From: Ascaris suum
Taxonomy: Eukaryota > Nematoda > Chromadorea > Rhabditida > Ascarididae
Assembly (NCBI GenBank): GCA_013433145.1
Contig: CM024172.1
Span: forward strand, 5,898,713 to 5,962,712
Direction of reading: 5' to 3'
DNA: 64,000 nucleotides
Part shown: positions 12,873 through 25,200 of the stretch, one piece after another
How positions within the stretch are numbered: position 1 is the first letter of the stretch
Layout: each line of letters starts with the position of its first letter
The notes under the pieces: generated by a model
What the model was told of the DNA's origin: nothing
The model's database searches: none
What the model saw: the letters and a program-made list of their open reading frames with translations, nothing else
Position numbers and translations under genes: made by a program

Positions 12873-12894
12873 CCGACGGCTCTGAAGCCGTCGG
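12873..12894 (+). repeat. perfect 9-bp hairpin, CCGACGGCT/AGCCGTCGG
   Basis: CCGACGGCT (12873-12881), loop CTGA, AGCCGTCGG (12886-12894): a perfect GC-rich inverted repeat lying some 260 bases past a putative stop codon and directly in front of degenerate GCCGTC repeats. It could be a fold-back unit of that small array. A role in RNA is only speculation. Identical copy at 63857-63878. Confidence 0.7.
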
Positions 12895-13005
12895 GGCTCA
12901 CTTCTAGAAAAACCAGCGTGCAGTCACTTCTATAAAACCGTCGTGCTCTCGCTTCGACAAAGCCGTCATGCTCTCGCTTGTGCAAAAGCCGTCGAGGTCA
13001 TGCTA
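12884..13005 (+). repeat. short degenerate tandem repeat (GCCGTC...TCGCTTC...AAA)
   Basis: Four to five imperfect units of about 25-30 bases each carry a GCCGTCG-like core, a CTC(G/A)CTT segment and an AAAA end. The array follows the hairpin at 12873. Copy B continues to the window end. Confidence 0.6.
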
Positions 13006-13726
13006 CTGTCTTTTTTCTACAAATGTCATAAGCACGGAGATAGTGAGTGCACATGAGGCTAATTTCATTGTGGAGCAAGAAAATAGATAAAAACCTGGGA
13101 GGTGTACTTTCAAGCTACTGAAGGAAATCCACTGAAGGAGTTCGATCGGTTGGGACAAAATTTTAAGTTTTCTTTGAAGCAGTTTTTTCCTGAGTTTCTC
13201 AATGGTTTAGCGATCGACAAATGACCGACATTTTTGAATAATTCTATTTTAGCATGATGGCAGCGCCAGTAGAATACCGAGTTTTTTCAAATGCACGGGG
13301 CGTTACAACACTTCTGGAAATTGTTGCTGCGTATCGACATTTCTAAGACCGTTCTTCGTCCAGCCAGCAGTATGAAACTTAATTCGAGAACTCCGCCCTT
13401 CGAGATAGGTAGCGTTAATTTTGTTATTCAGTTCAGTCAGTGTAACACTGGTTGCTAACCTGTTGCGAGATCGCATAGCACTGACCGTTCTGCGATGCTG
13501 TGATATTCGAACAGTTGTCATGTGCTAGGCTATTTTTCGTGATTTGGAATTGACAAATTTGGCCTATTTCTCCTACCTCTGCGTTGTAGTGGTCCATATG
13601 CTCACACGCTTCCGTTTTGCTTTGCTCCCTTGAGAGAGGTCTGTGCTGAAATCGGGACATATGGCCAGCAATAAAGTTCTGCCACTGTCCAAACTTTCGG
13701 TAGGTCCGCCACAAAAGATATATTAG

Positions 13727-14630
13727 TCACCGAGTGGTGTCTCTGCCGGGTTTCGTAGCATCAGTCTCGACATAGTTGGAGTGGACAGCGGATGAAACCT
13801 GGAAGAATCAGGGTTTTAGGGATGCGAAAAGTAGGACATGTTTCCCTTGTCAAACACCATCGCTTGTCAAAGAATGTTTCCCTATTGATTGATGTAATAG
13901 TATCGTATGCAGCGAACTTTTCTGCTTAGACGCCGTTGTTGAGTAGCCTTTCCATTGCGACCACTCAATCCCCCTTTCCTTTTTTCTTTGCCAGAAGCCA
14001 GCAGGAAAATTGCACGAAACTACTGCGTACCTCATCAAACCCCGCTGATCGTCCCTCCAAACTAAGGATATCAGCGAGCGCCTTGTCCTCGAAGTCTTTC
14101 TTGATAATGTGCTCTCAGCTTATCGTCATTTCTACCCGCCACTCTGTCGTTCCGGGCTCACTTTATTGACTGACGCGACCTTAGCAAGGCTGCAGTCCTC
14201 TAAGAGGTGGTGCGGCAACCGAGGCCGTTCAGAGTTGTTCTCTCGCTAATGAGATCGCCCTAAGTAAAGGTCCGTGGTATGAGCTAAATAAACGCTCAAA
14301 GACAAAATGACATTTTTTTTTTGAAACTTAACATTAATAAAATAATTTTTCGAACGTTATTGATATTGCCATAAATGAAGGCGCTATCACTGAAGCCTTT
14401 GCTGACTCACCTTCTGAGGGCAAGTTCCAGCTAGGCAGGACTTTTTCGCGCACAGGTAACTGATGCAGTGTACAATTTTGCCTCTGAACGTCTTGGCGCC
14501 ACTGTTTCAGCATTGGGGCGAATATGCGCCCATAGAATATCGCTTTGACATATGGATTTGGTACCGTACTGGATTTAGCTTCGATGAAACCTGATAGCCT
14601 AGCCAAATTGTTGTCGAGTTGTGAGTTCAT
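13727..14630 (-). CDS. three-exon gene of unknown function, 124 aa
   Basis: Reading leftward, exon 1 (14630-14411) starts with ATG immediately after an in-frame TGA and ends GAAG|GTGAGT. Exon 2 (14113-14031) reads HIIKKDFEDKALADIL and on to GATGAG|GTACGC. Exon 3 (13798-13727) follows ATTCTTCCAG and ends at TGA. All three join in phase to 375 bases, 124 residues. The first exon has a polar, aromatic-rich composition (VKAIFYGRIFAPMLKQW). The acceptor of exon 2 (AAGCTGAG) is weak. No signal peptide, membrane segment or known family. The clean phase through three exons is the main support. Alternatives are a pseudogene or a different exon 2 start. Confidence 0.42.
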
Positions 14631-14639
14631 TCAACTCTT

Positions 14640-16120
14640 CGACATAATTTATGCTCATTCAAGAATCATTTAGAATTGAAACCTCTCGTTTCGTCAATAT
14701 CAGTCGAAATGTGTCCTGCACCTTTAGAAAATGGAACGGAGTCGGAAAAGGTACAAACTGAAAAATACGCAATGCATGTTCAACATAAACTGCTACTTGA
14801 GAGGAAACATGCATACCAGACGACATCCTATGAAAGAGAGGTGTATGCACCAGTTTCTTGAATTTGTCAGACTTGTTATTTGATATTTGCTGAAAGTTCT
14901 GGCTGTTCTGCTCTTTGCGATGAACTGAAGGGTGGAGTTTGAAGAGTCCAAGAGCTTGCTTATGCAGAGCGTTGGTCGCAACGTACGTGGCGAAAGCATG
15001 GAAACATTGGCGACGATGCCTATGAGGCTATCTTGGAGATGAAGGTACCAATTGCTACGTCTTCGGCGCGGCCATGAACCAGTAATACGGGCTAGCAGAG
15101 CTCTCGGTGGAATCTTTCATTCTCATGAATATAAATTGCTGTTACACCTCGGCCACTCACTCTTGTTAGTTAATAACGATGACGCTTTTGCTATACATTA
15201 TGCAACGTCTTGAAACGTTCAAAGCTAACCTATCCCCAAAAATTTTAACCCCAAATTGAGAGTTCCAGATGTGCATAGTGCGGGAGCTGGTAGTCATTCA
15301 AAATGCCGTCCAGCGTGCTGAAGGCGCCCAGCTTTAAAAGAAAAGATGGCGGGGAGACCGAAAAACGGTCAGAAGCGTCATCTTTATCCCCTTGTGCTTT
15401 GTTACTCCGCATCTATCGTTTTTGCAGTGACAAACGTGGCGACACTGAAAGCTGATCTGTACTGATGTTTTCTAAATGATGTAAGATACAGCAAGTAATT
15501 TAGTGACTAGTAAACTGGTTTTTGCACAAAAGAACTGATAGAGCTCCAAAGTTGATGACAGGGCAGAGGAATTCACTGTGCGAGCGAATATCGAGGGCTT
15601 TTTGCATAGACGACTTCCATAGGTAAGAAGTTCTAAATATTTACAACTCTTTGAGCAAGCGGGGAATGCATTTTAGGATGAAATGTGGAAGGGTGTAAGA
15701 AAAACACTGTCAAATGGAAAATCACGAAGGTGGTTGTTTGGGGGTTTTGAAAAGAGGGAAAGCCGAATAAAATTTTTTTCTGAATCACTCAGGACCAAAT
15801 ATTTCGACTTTTGCTTGTATGGTGGTTCTGAAGACTGAGGATTGTGTTAGGACATGCTCTTTTTCATAAATGCTTACTCCGGTTTTTCGATGAGTTGAAT
15901 ATTTCCGGCCTCATATGGTAAACAGGCAGGAGTAGAGCATTGAAACACCGATCGGCGGTATGTTGCGAAAGACCTGCCAATGATATTAGAAGCGTTCAAC
16001 AGCATTGAAGAAATAGCCAGTCACTTTTCATGCTATATGGGATATCCTTAAGGAGCGCTTGCGCCAGCTGAGATTTGCAAATTTATAAAAGGTTTAGCCA
16101 CGAATAATGTTTTGCGGATG
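14640..16120. other. no gene recognised
   Basis: Only short overlapping open frames on both strands. I see no domain, repeat or promoter here. Confidence 0.5.
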
Positions 16121-16123
16121 CAG

Positions 16124-18748
16124 AGCTTGTGTCGATATAATGGGCATCTTCAATGCATTATTCATACAATTTCAGGACTATAACATCGTCAATCGGAAGG
16201 GAATAATTGATCATTATTTGCCATCATTGTTGTTCCGGTTGACTTTCAGTTGTGGCACGCTGAAGGGCATTTTGAGTGCATTATTCACTTGGTTTCAGTG
16301 TTGTAACCTGATCAATTGGAAGGGAATAATTGATCAATATTTGCAGTCAATGTTGTTCCAGATGGCTGGAAACTGTTCGCCATAATTAGCATTTTTATTG
16401 TATTATTCACCTAATTTCAGAATTATAACTTCAACAATTTTAAGAGAATAATTGATCATTGCTTGCCGCAAAGATCACCCAGATGACAGGAAGATGCATC
16501 GCCATAGTGGGCATTTCTAATGCATTATTCATGCAATTTCAGAATTATAACTTGATCAATTCGACGTTCATAACCGATCATTATTTACAGTCAAGATTGA
16601 CCTAGATGACTGGATGTTGTCCAGTGTAATGGCCCTTTTTACTGCATTATTCATGCAGTTTCATAACTATAACTTGATCAATTGGAATAAAATAATTGAT
16701 TATTATTTGCCCTCAAGATTGCTCCAGATGACCGGAATATGCGAAGCTCTAATGGACATTCTCAGTCCATTATTCCAGCAATTTCAGAATTATGACCTGA
16801 TCAACGGGAAGGGAATAATGGATCAATATAGCAGTCAAGAATGATCCTGTTGATTGGACTTTGCAACACGATAAACGGCATTTTTAGTGCATTATTCGTG
16901 CAATGTCAGGGTAATAACTGATTATTAGATAACGAATAATTCATCGTTACTTGCTGTCAAGACTGATCCATATGACGGGAAGTTGCGCACATATAGTGGG
17001 CATACTTCGTGTTTTATTGGTGTAATTCCATAGTTACAACATGATGAATTGTAAGCTAATAACTGATCATTATTTCTCGTCAAGATTGATCCAGATGGGT
17101 GGAAGAAGTGTTCCTAAACTTTGCATTTTTAGTGCGTTATTCATATAATGTCAGAATTATGACTTGATCAATTGCAATCAAATAATTGATAATTATATAA
17201 ACTCGTAATTGATGCAGATGTTGGGAAGTTTTACCCTAGAAGGGGCATTTATGTGAACCGTCCATGCAATTTCAGAATTCTTGCTCGATCAGCTGGAAGG
17301 GAATAATTGACCACTATTTGCCGTCAAGTTTCGTCCACATGACCGGAATATGTGCCGCTATAATGTTCATTTTTAGTGAATTATTCATGCTATATCAGAA
17401 TTATAACATGATCAAATGGAATGAAATAATTGGTTATTATTTCGCAAATTGCAGCCCATTTTAAGTGCATTGTTCGTGCATTTTCAGAATTATAAAGTGA
17501 TCAATTTTATGGGGATAATTGATCAATATATGCAGTCAAGATTGATCCACATGACTGGAAGTTGTGCAGCTATAACTGTCATTTTTGGTGCATTATTCAT
17601 GATGTTTCAGAATGTTAACTTGAATTACAACCTGACCAATTCGAAGCTAATGATTGATCATTATTTGCCGTCAAGACTGATAAAGATGACAGGAAGTTCT
17701 GCCGCTATAATGGACATTTCTGAGGCATTATTCGTACAGATACATAAGTATAACATGACGATTTGGACGGGCATAATTGATCAATATATGCAGTAAAGAT
17801 TGACCAAGACGCCTTGAAGTCGTGCCGCTACAATGGGCATGTTTCGTGCTTTATTCCCGTATTTTAGAATCATAGCCTGTGATGAATTGGAAGCTAATAA
17901 TTCATCACTATTCGCCGTCAAATTTGTTCCAAATCAGCTCAATATATGCCGCTATTACCGGCATTTCCAGTCCATTATTCCCGTTCTTTCGGATCTACAA
18001 CCATGAATTAGAAGGGGAACAATGCATTATTCATGCAGTTACAGAATTATTTCATGAGGAATTGGAAGGGAATAATCGATTATTATTTGCCGTCAAATTG
18101 ATCCACATGAGCGGAAGCTGTGCGAGAATAAAGGCATTTTTACTGCATAATCCATGCAATTTCAGAACTATTTCATGATCAGCGGGAAGGGAATAATTGA
18201 TCATTATTTGCCATCAAAAGTGATACTGAGGAGTGGTGGTTCCGCGACAATAAGGCCATTTAAAGTGCACCATTTATGCAATTTCAGAATAATTTCATTG
18301 TCAACGGGAAGGGAATAATCGATTATTATTTGCCGTCAAATTGATCCACATGAGCGGAAGTTGTGCGATGCGACAATAAAGGTCATTTACGATAAAGGCC
18401 ATTTTTAGTGCATCACTCATGCAATTTCAGGATTATTTGATGATCATTTGGAAGGGAATAATTGATAATTATGTGGCGTCATGTTTGATCCGGATGAGCG
18501 GAAGTTGTATCACGATAAAGGCCATTTTTAGTGCATAGATTCTTTACAATTAATTGCCGTCTTGTTTGATTGAGATGAGCGGCAGTTTTATCACGATATA
18601 GGCCACTTTTAGTGCATTATTCATGCAATTTCAAAGTTATTTGATGATCAATTTTAAGGGAATAATTGACCATTAATTGCCGTCTTGTTTGATTGAGATG
18701 AGCGACAGTTTTATCACGATAAAGGCCATTTTTAGTGCATAGATGAAG
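16124..18748 (+). repeat. 123-bp tandem repeat array, about 22 degenerate units
   Basis: A unit of about 123 bases recurs from end to end. Landmarks are TTATTCATGCAATTTCAG near 16159, 16281, 16402, 16524, 16645, 16769, 16891 and so on to about 18617. Two units are shortened (near 17469 and 18025). Each unit also carries TGATCAATT, about 10 bases, AATTGATCA: a perfect 9-bp inverted repeat, for example 16309-16317 with 16328-16336. The unit is 41 codons long. Forward open frames of 66-115 codons read a repeated peptide around INWKGIIDHYLPSRL, with ALF.QFQNYNL before it. Units differ by many substitutions, so the array is old. It may be satellite DNA, or the relic of a repeat protein. Confidence 0.9.
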
Positions 18749-18768
18749 CCGTTCAAGGGTAAATACCT

Positions 18769-19223
18769 CTAGTACTTACTTCGATAGCACCTGGAAAGAA
18801 AATACAACAGAAAATTTCCTCCTGAATGCTCTTTCTTTGAATAATCGCCAAACTGTTTCTCTATGCTGAGCATTTCGAGCTGTTCGCGACGACTGCGTAG
18901 TGTACCACAGTATCCCTCAATTCCATTCTCCAAAAATCTGTTGGAAATCTGCAAAAATCTGATAGAATTTGATGTAGGATGCCGCTGTCCATATTAGACC
19001 TTTTTTGAAGATTCTTTACCAATGCTGACACAACCTTCAACTCACAGACCTCCATACGCCAAAGTGATGAGTACCGTCTTAGATTGCAGAACAGTAGCGA
19101 ATAGGCAGTGGGACCAATTAGACATGATTTATGCGCCAAAAGGCAGTTTCCAGTAAGTGAACCTAGTTCCAAGTTCAGTAGGCAGTTCATAGCGATTGCT
19201 TGTAAGATGACAAAGTATTTCAA
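18769..19223 (-). other. overlapping minus-strand open frames, coding status unclear
   Basis: A 120-codon frame (19223-18861) overlaps a 61-codon frame (18954-18769) in another phase. The first is long for this AT-rich setting, but I see no signal, domain or splice structure that fixes it as a gene. It adjoins the end of the 123-bp array. It may be a decayed exon. Confidence 0.2.
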
Positions 19224-19783
19224 AAATTAAAAGCTATCCATAAACAGCCGGAAAAAATTTGGAGACATCATTAGAGACAATACAAATAAAAACTATCAGG
19301 GTATTTTCTCCCGGCATGATTTGACCCTTTCGTCGATTTCAGAAAGATTCTCGCAAATTTCCACTTCTCTTCAGTGCGCAGGAGCAGGTCTTCAGCCATG
19401 TAAGTGGTTCTCATTGCGTACTACACGTCCATTTTTAAAAGCAGCTCAGTATGATCGATGACGATAATGCATTCGCGTAATCAACCTAAGGTACGTCAGT
19501 CTCGTAGCTCTCGTTAATCTGTTAAGCTAACCGGAATATGACGACAGAAGCTCTAAGGAAAGTAGCTACCTAAGCGGAAGTGAACTGCATTGCATCTACC
19601 TGCTATCCTCCCCCTCCCCCCATCCTTGCAATAGTCGCATATTTCGCAAAAATTTCTGGTACTTTGCTGACAAAGGATGTCAGGCTTAAAGAATGGTGAC
19701 TCGAAATATCAATAAATATTCTCCTCGGAGATAACTAATAGCTGTTCATTTTCATCATTTGCGAACCGGCTATTAGGCTTCGT

Positions 19784-20108
19784 TTAGTTATGCACCTCAG
19801 ACAAGAAAGTAAAGTCGTTGCATTTTTCCTTATGGCTTGAAGCATTATTGGCTATGGTGTTAAATTCATGTTGTTGAGAAGCTGCCGATAGCACGTCCTC
19901 ACCTGCTTTATCATCGATACCTTCAGGAGGAGCTCGTTCCTCCTTCGAACTCTTTTTCAGGAAAAAAATGCCGCTCAATCCTGACTCGCTCAGCCAGTCT
20001 TCCTTCACTTCCTTTCTTCATTTTGTTTTCATCATGATCTTTATTATCCGCAAACGCTAAGCATCTCCGACAACGTCGAGTGGTACTTTGCCGCAATTTA
20101 TTCATCAA
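19784..20108 (-). CDS. putative charged protein, frame split at a T-run
   Basis: Two minus-strand frames overlap. The upstream one (from 20108) encodes a basic segment (RRCRRCLAFADNKDHDENK). The downstream one (to TAA at 19784) encodes an acidic, hydrophilic segment (KEERAPPEGIDDKAGEDVL). Both look like coding sequence, and they meet at a run of seven T in the sense strand. Losing one T would join them into about 108 residues ending FTFLSEVHN. Since the window's two 13-kb copies differ only in homopolymer length, a consensus error is plausible; a pseudogene is the other reading. No known domain. It faces away from the secreted-peptide gene at 20480. Confidence 0.32.
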
Positions 20109-20397
20109 CTACTCGTGACGACTTCTATTCCTTTCCGCAAAGAACATAACGAAGAACACAAATTGAACAAACATTTCGCGGGGCCCGTTGAAACGATTTA
20201 TCACCAGCTATATCATCTCTCAGGAAAGTTCCCGTATAAGCATTCCTTGATTTCTGTGCTATCTTTCTTTGTTTCTCAGTGTCACGCCCAACACCACAAT
20301 GAGTAGCACAAATCGAAGAAATAGTCGAATGAATTTCTGCAACTGTGAGTTAAAGAGTGTCTTTTCGCCAAGTGAACTTTTAAAAAATGACTGCAGG

Positions 20398-20426
20398 TTG
20401 TGAGAATTCGCCCCTTATAAAATCCG
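20398..20426 (+). promoter_or_regulatory. TATA-type core promoter of the secreted-peptide gene
   Basis: GCCCCTTATAAAATCCG at 20410-20426 lies about 60 bases upstream of the ATG at 20480. A related sequence, GCACCCTATAAGATCCG, occurs at 25523-25539, with GTGAGAA a short way upstream in both. Spacing and sequence fit a TATA box. The transcription start is not determined. Confidence 0.5.
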
Positions 20427-20479
20427 TTCGAGTCGGCATTTCCCATTACTGCAAAGGCAATTCACGGTTTCTCCACAAT

Positions 20480-22226
20480 ATGCGCTCTGCATCACTTCTT
20501 GTCTTGCTCTGCTGTGTACTACTTGCATTCTCAGCGGTGAATGCTGAGTAAGTTCCAAGCATAAAGATTCTTTGATTGACATGAATGTGTTCCATACGAT
20601 TAGATGATGCTAGGTCGTGCGATAAGCCTTCTTTCCGTTGAAAAAGCAAATGAAAATTTTGAAGGTGAATCTTGAAGTGGTTTTCTCATCGGCGAAGCGT
20701 TTCTAGAAGATATCAATATCCGAGTGTTTTCAAGAAATATATCTTTAATAGAAATCAATGAGAAGCGATCATGACCGATAGTATATTGAATGTCCTTTTT
20801 CATTGGGTCCACTAGAATTTTGTGATTTTTTGAAGGTAACTAGCGCGACGAAAGCAGTGAGGACTGCTGTCGATTAGTCGGAGTGGCGGTGAGGGTGCTC
20901 AAGACTTCTCCACACACCTCTACTGAAGGCATTTGAAAGAGCGCAACAATTTTGCTAGCCAGTTGATTATAACCTTTCGATCTTTTCGATAAATGGTTGG
21001 GTTTGCATCATTAAGTTTTCCTTTACGAACCGTATATGAGAGAGAAATTATGGCGTTTAACGTGATAACGCATTATACAGGTCCTAAATGATCAACAGTG
21101 CATGCCATTTATTTGCTGCATGACACAGAATAGTGAAGCGTTGTGTGACACAGATAATAGCCCTGCAATTTGTCAAGTCACGGCAAACTCGTGCATTTCA
21201 ATGCTACGAGTATATACGAATAGTGCGATTCAAAGGCATCATTCGAAGTTGAGGTTGTGTTGCTCAAGTGTCTCCACCGCCCTTCCCCGCATCTCCTCGC
21301 TTGCGTCGAAGTAAATCTCCCAGACCACCTCAGCTCAAATGCACCCCACTGAGACAATTTAAAGTGCGATTGATGCCTGAATTCACACTCCAGTTGGCCT
21401 GAATTTAAGCGCTCCTTCAAAGGCGATTTGTTTATGCATGTCATGGAAATCTCAAGGACGTCACCCAAGCGTAAGATCCAACCCAAGACACCGCATCCTG
21501 ATAAGGGTATAGCGCCAATAACCGGAACAGCATTGATACTAGCAGAATAGAATGCTTCTTACAAAAATACACTTACAGCAAGTATGCCGTGATCTACTTG
21601 ATTATGGCGCCCATAAGCGAGAGGTCGCAGATTCGTGCCCCTTTGTTGAAAAAGTTTTCGCTCGTCGTCAAACAACGATTATCATCTTATTTAATGCTCA
21701 TCTTGGCTTAAAGTGTGACGTCAGCCACATATCGCCGTGGTTAGATCGTGCCGTGATTCGCTCTCACCCAACTTTTAGCCATTCCTCATTTGCCATTCAC
21801 AGACAAAAAATCGAGGTTAGCTGGGTAGATGCAAACGAAAAATGTGCCTAGAAACGCTTTTGTGTTATTCAGAGATAAACGGAAGATGATGAATAGCTCC
21901 TTACTGTCTCTCACTAACCCACAAGCTTTTCGAACCACTTTACGCTTGCCACCTGCCACCTGAAAAATTTTAAATAAGATGGATTTCCGAGTTGAACGAG
22001 TGACCCACTCTATTATTTGCACTGTTTTTTTCCTCCAGTTATTTATCTTTCTTTCAATTTAATCCCTTTCAGTTAAAGCTTCAAGCAACTTGCTTTCAGG
22101 CTTTCTGGTGCATTCATTCGACCGAAGAGACAAGTCGGGTACCATAAAAAAAAACAACGCTATGTGGTCCTGGAGGAGCGGCTTCGCGAACGGTGGGTCG
22201 TGGACCTTATGGCGGCGGATATGTGA
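20480..22226 (+). CDS. small secreted (pro)peptide gene, two exons
   Basis: Exon 1 (20480-20547) encodes a textbook signal peptide (MRSASLLVLLCCVLLAFSAV, then NA) and ends in a consensus donor GA|GTAAGT. Exon 2 starts at 22100 after TTGCTTTCAG, in phase. It gives ELSGAFIRPKRQVGYHKKK, with a dibasic KR site that could release a mature peptide. As written, the frame then ends at TGA 22224-22226, for 64 residues. A neighbouring frame to 22252 encodes a glycine-rich tail (CGPGGAASRTVGRGPYGGGY, then VKTSVVQGK) that looks more like real coding sequence; one extra base in the A9 run at 22146-22154 would connect it. Glycine-rich secreted peptides are common in nematodes, some of them antimicrobial or neuropeptide-like, but I cannot assign a family. 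Confidence 0.6.
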
Positions 22227-22299
22227 AGACAAGTGTAGTTCAGGGCAAGTGAGGCGACGAGTAATTTGTGCCATACTGTATAACTCATGATGAACGATG

Positions 22300-25200
22300 C
22301 CGTTGCCTATACAGAAACTTGTTAGACAATTAAAGCATTAATTTGTGCTTTTCATACCTATTTCAAATTGTCGCGATACGATATGTGAGAACATCGACGT
22401 TAATAGTTCAAATAGCGCCAAATAACATTTAAGGAGCATCACTTCAATGTTTTTTCAACTGGAAAAAGGCCACTAATATGTTTGCTACTCGGTCGTTAAG
22501 CTGTTAACATATAGAAGACATGAGGGTTGTTAACATGTATTTGCTATTCTCCACGTTCGCGCTCATAGTCGCAATAAAATGTGATTAGAATGAAAAGAAA
22601 AGAGATTTCATTGGTTCTCTTACAGTTTGGTCACAAATTTACAATATTCGACACCATGATGCATGAATTCGACCCCATTTATAACTGAGAAATGATGCAA
22701 CTCTTATCTAAATGAGATCCGAAAATTCTGCTACAAATTTTACATCAATTCTGTTCATTGCAACATCCGGAGTGGTCCTGAGTGTGGAATGTGTCAGATC
22801 TATCGAATACTGCGTATATGCTACTCATGAAATGATTACTTATCTAGTAAAACTGTTCCCGTGATCACAGACAGCCTTATGCGATTTGCTCAGGGATCGA
22901 CTGGTGCCTGTTAGGTGTGAATGGCAAAAACCTTAAACATGTGAGACTGCACTCTATCGCTGCACATATGGGAAGAGAAAATGAGAAGAAGCTAATGCTG
23001 AACACTGTGTTACATGATTTGGAGTGGCCATGACAAATGCGAAAGCACAAAATAATCATGAAAAAGCAGCCTTAGAGCCACGAATCGTTCGACTGGAAGC
23101 CCTCCAGGAGCCTTTAGGGCGTGGCTGAGCCTTTAAGGCATCTACCAAACCTCTACTTGTCATAATGCAAAGCCGTTCAACATGTTTCGTTTGCTATTGA
23201 AACGCTATTAGCCGCACTTTACCCATGGGCGATGGAATACTAATTTCTGGCACAGTTTACTTTTATGAGTGAGTCTTAGAAACAGCCACAGTTTCCGTCG
23301 AATGAAAGTTTCCTACGAAATCACTGTGGGCATCAGTCTGATCTTGTTGCTTCTGCGGATCAAAGCTTGAAGTGTCTTCATATTTTCTGAGCACTTTCCT
23401 CCTGCTGCAGTCTTCCGCCGCTCTCTGCTATACTCGTCCAAGTTGTTTCCGCGAAAACTCTTCCTTCTCACGAATCTTCTGGTTAGCTTTTAATTCACGC
23501 TGGGTGCAAGTTTCCCTATGTTTAATCCCAGCAACTGTTTTCAACGCCATGCGCACTGTCAGCTCAACTGAATTCGTGCCAAACTCAATATTGTCGAATG
23601 TATGTCCCCTCTTCGTTAATTAATTGCAAATTGAACGGAATTCCCAACATTGTCATTTCCACTGTCCTCTCATGACTTCCAATATTATCGGATATTCATA
23701 GAGAATAATCATTGATGATGATCACTCCTTCAATTTGGACAAATTTGATGAGGTGAGCCGTCAGATGATTATGTAGATCTGAAGACTCAAGCACCACGCT
23801 CTGATGTGTGCTGATAGAAGAGAATTCTAAAGGGAGCACAGTTATCAGCAATTTTGCTGCAACTAAGGCATTATCTTCGATGGGAGTATGAAATTCACGA
23901 CAGGAACTGCCTGAAAGAACGATTGATACCTTATCTGAAATTGTCTAGCTTTCCAGGAAAAAAAAATGGGAGAAATGCTTGCATATAAAAAACATTGCCA
24001 TTTTATCTCAGTAAATCAGCGGGACCTGCAAATGCACCAAAAAAAAAATTTTCTAAGAAGCGTAAAAGCTTGGAACTGAAGTTAAACAAACTGCTGTCCG
24101 TGTTTTTTTCTCAAATGCCATGTGACAGCATTATCCTCCATCAACGGCTACGTCATCATAGGGCGGAGAACCACAGACTAGTGCTTATCGGAAAATCAAA
24201 AATTTTTCCCTCATAACGTGAGTTTCTAACATATCAACTTTGCACTGTCGGTGATGAAAGATTCGTTTTGCTGATTCGTCTCTCAAGATGTGAAAAAACT
24301 GTAACTTTCGCAATTGCAACGCAATAAGCAGTTCCGCTTTCTATGCTTTGGTCGACGGAGATTAATGAGGTCGTAGAACCGCTTCGAGTGATACCTATCG
24401 TTCACCTCTTTCGTTGATTTCGCATGGTTTAGTTACACAAATTAGAGTACCCATATTCAAGTTAAAGGGAATTTGGAAATTAATAATAGGCACTGTGTGC
24501 TGAATGAGATTAAGTAAGGACATATAAAATAAGAGCCGTTAAAATATGAAATTCCAATTTGTTCAGCGAAGATGACTAATTTGTTGATCACTTTATGCAT
24601 GGCATGAAAATTTACCGAATAAAACTTCATAAAGGAAAAATGCAACGACTTTTAAAGTTATCAACAGCATACGAAAGACGTTCCGGATTGAATTTCGCTC
24701 ACATATGCATTTGGTTCAATAAATGATTCAAATAGTTGTTCGCTTTTTGATTCATTGTTTGGAATCATGATCCTGATAATGAATTCCGGTGCAGCTGCGC
24801 AAATGCAAAAATGAAAAACAGGTGATATGGGTCATGCTCTCGTGGCCTTGCAATAATGGACGCTATCCTCTCCTCCATTTTTATTACTCTGCTACCTAGA
24901 ATAAAGCCTTAGATAGTCTGGAGCCTCTCAGTTTTCCAACATGTCTTCCTTATAGGCGCGGTCGTTCATTGTTTTCGAAATCCACAACGTACGACACCAA
25001 TGCAAAATTTAAAAAAAAGTGGGAGGGAGGGAGAAGTATCACTTTTTCGTATACTGATGGAAGTGTTTCGGATAGAATGAATGGAATTTGAGATGCGGGT
25101 AATTTATTTGTCCAAATATTTGCATGGAAGCAAACATCCAAGTAGAAAACTCAATAAAAAGAGATAAAGGTTTATTCAAAATATTTTCTGACTGTACATT

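Larger units (their letters stand above)
1..13016 (+). repeat. 13-kb direct repeat, copy A
   Basis: This block recurs at 50988-64000 in the same orientation. Open reading frames match one for one across both copies. The spacing between copies is 50,987 bases up to about 4.36 kb, then 50,986, then 50,984 after about 5.86 kb. The changes fall in a G-run (11 versus 10), a T-run (17 versus 16) and a C-run (12 versus 11). I found no substitution in the stretches compared by eye. The block starts inside an exon and runs off the window, so the true repeat may be longer. Such identity means either a very recent tandem duplication or one locus assembled twice; the sequence alone cannot decide. Confidence 0.97.

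Noticed and set aside
16124..18748. Regularly spaced repeats as a CRISPR-like array
   Set aside because: Whole units are tandem and degenerate, with no unique spacers, and the genome is a eukaryote's.
21578..21645. tRNA- or SINE-like segment (AGGTCGCAGATTCGTGCC resembles a B box)
   Set aside because: No cloverleaf, no matching A box at the right distance and no terminal stem could be formed.
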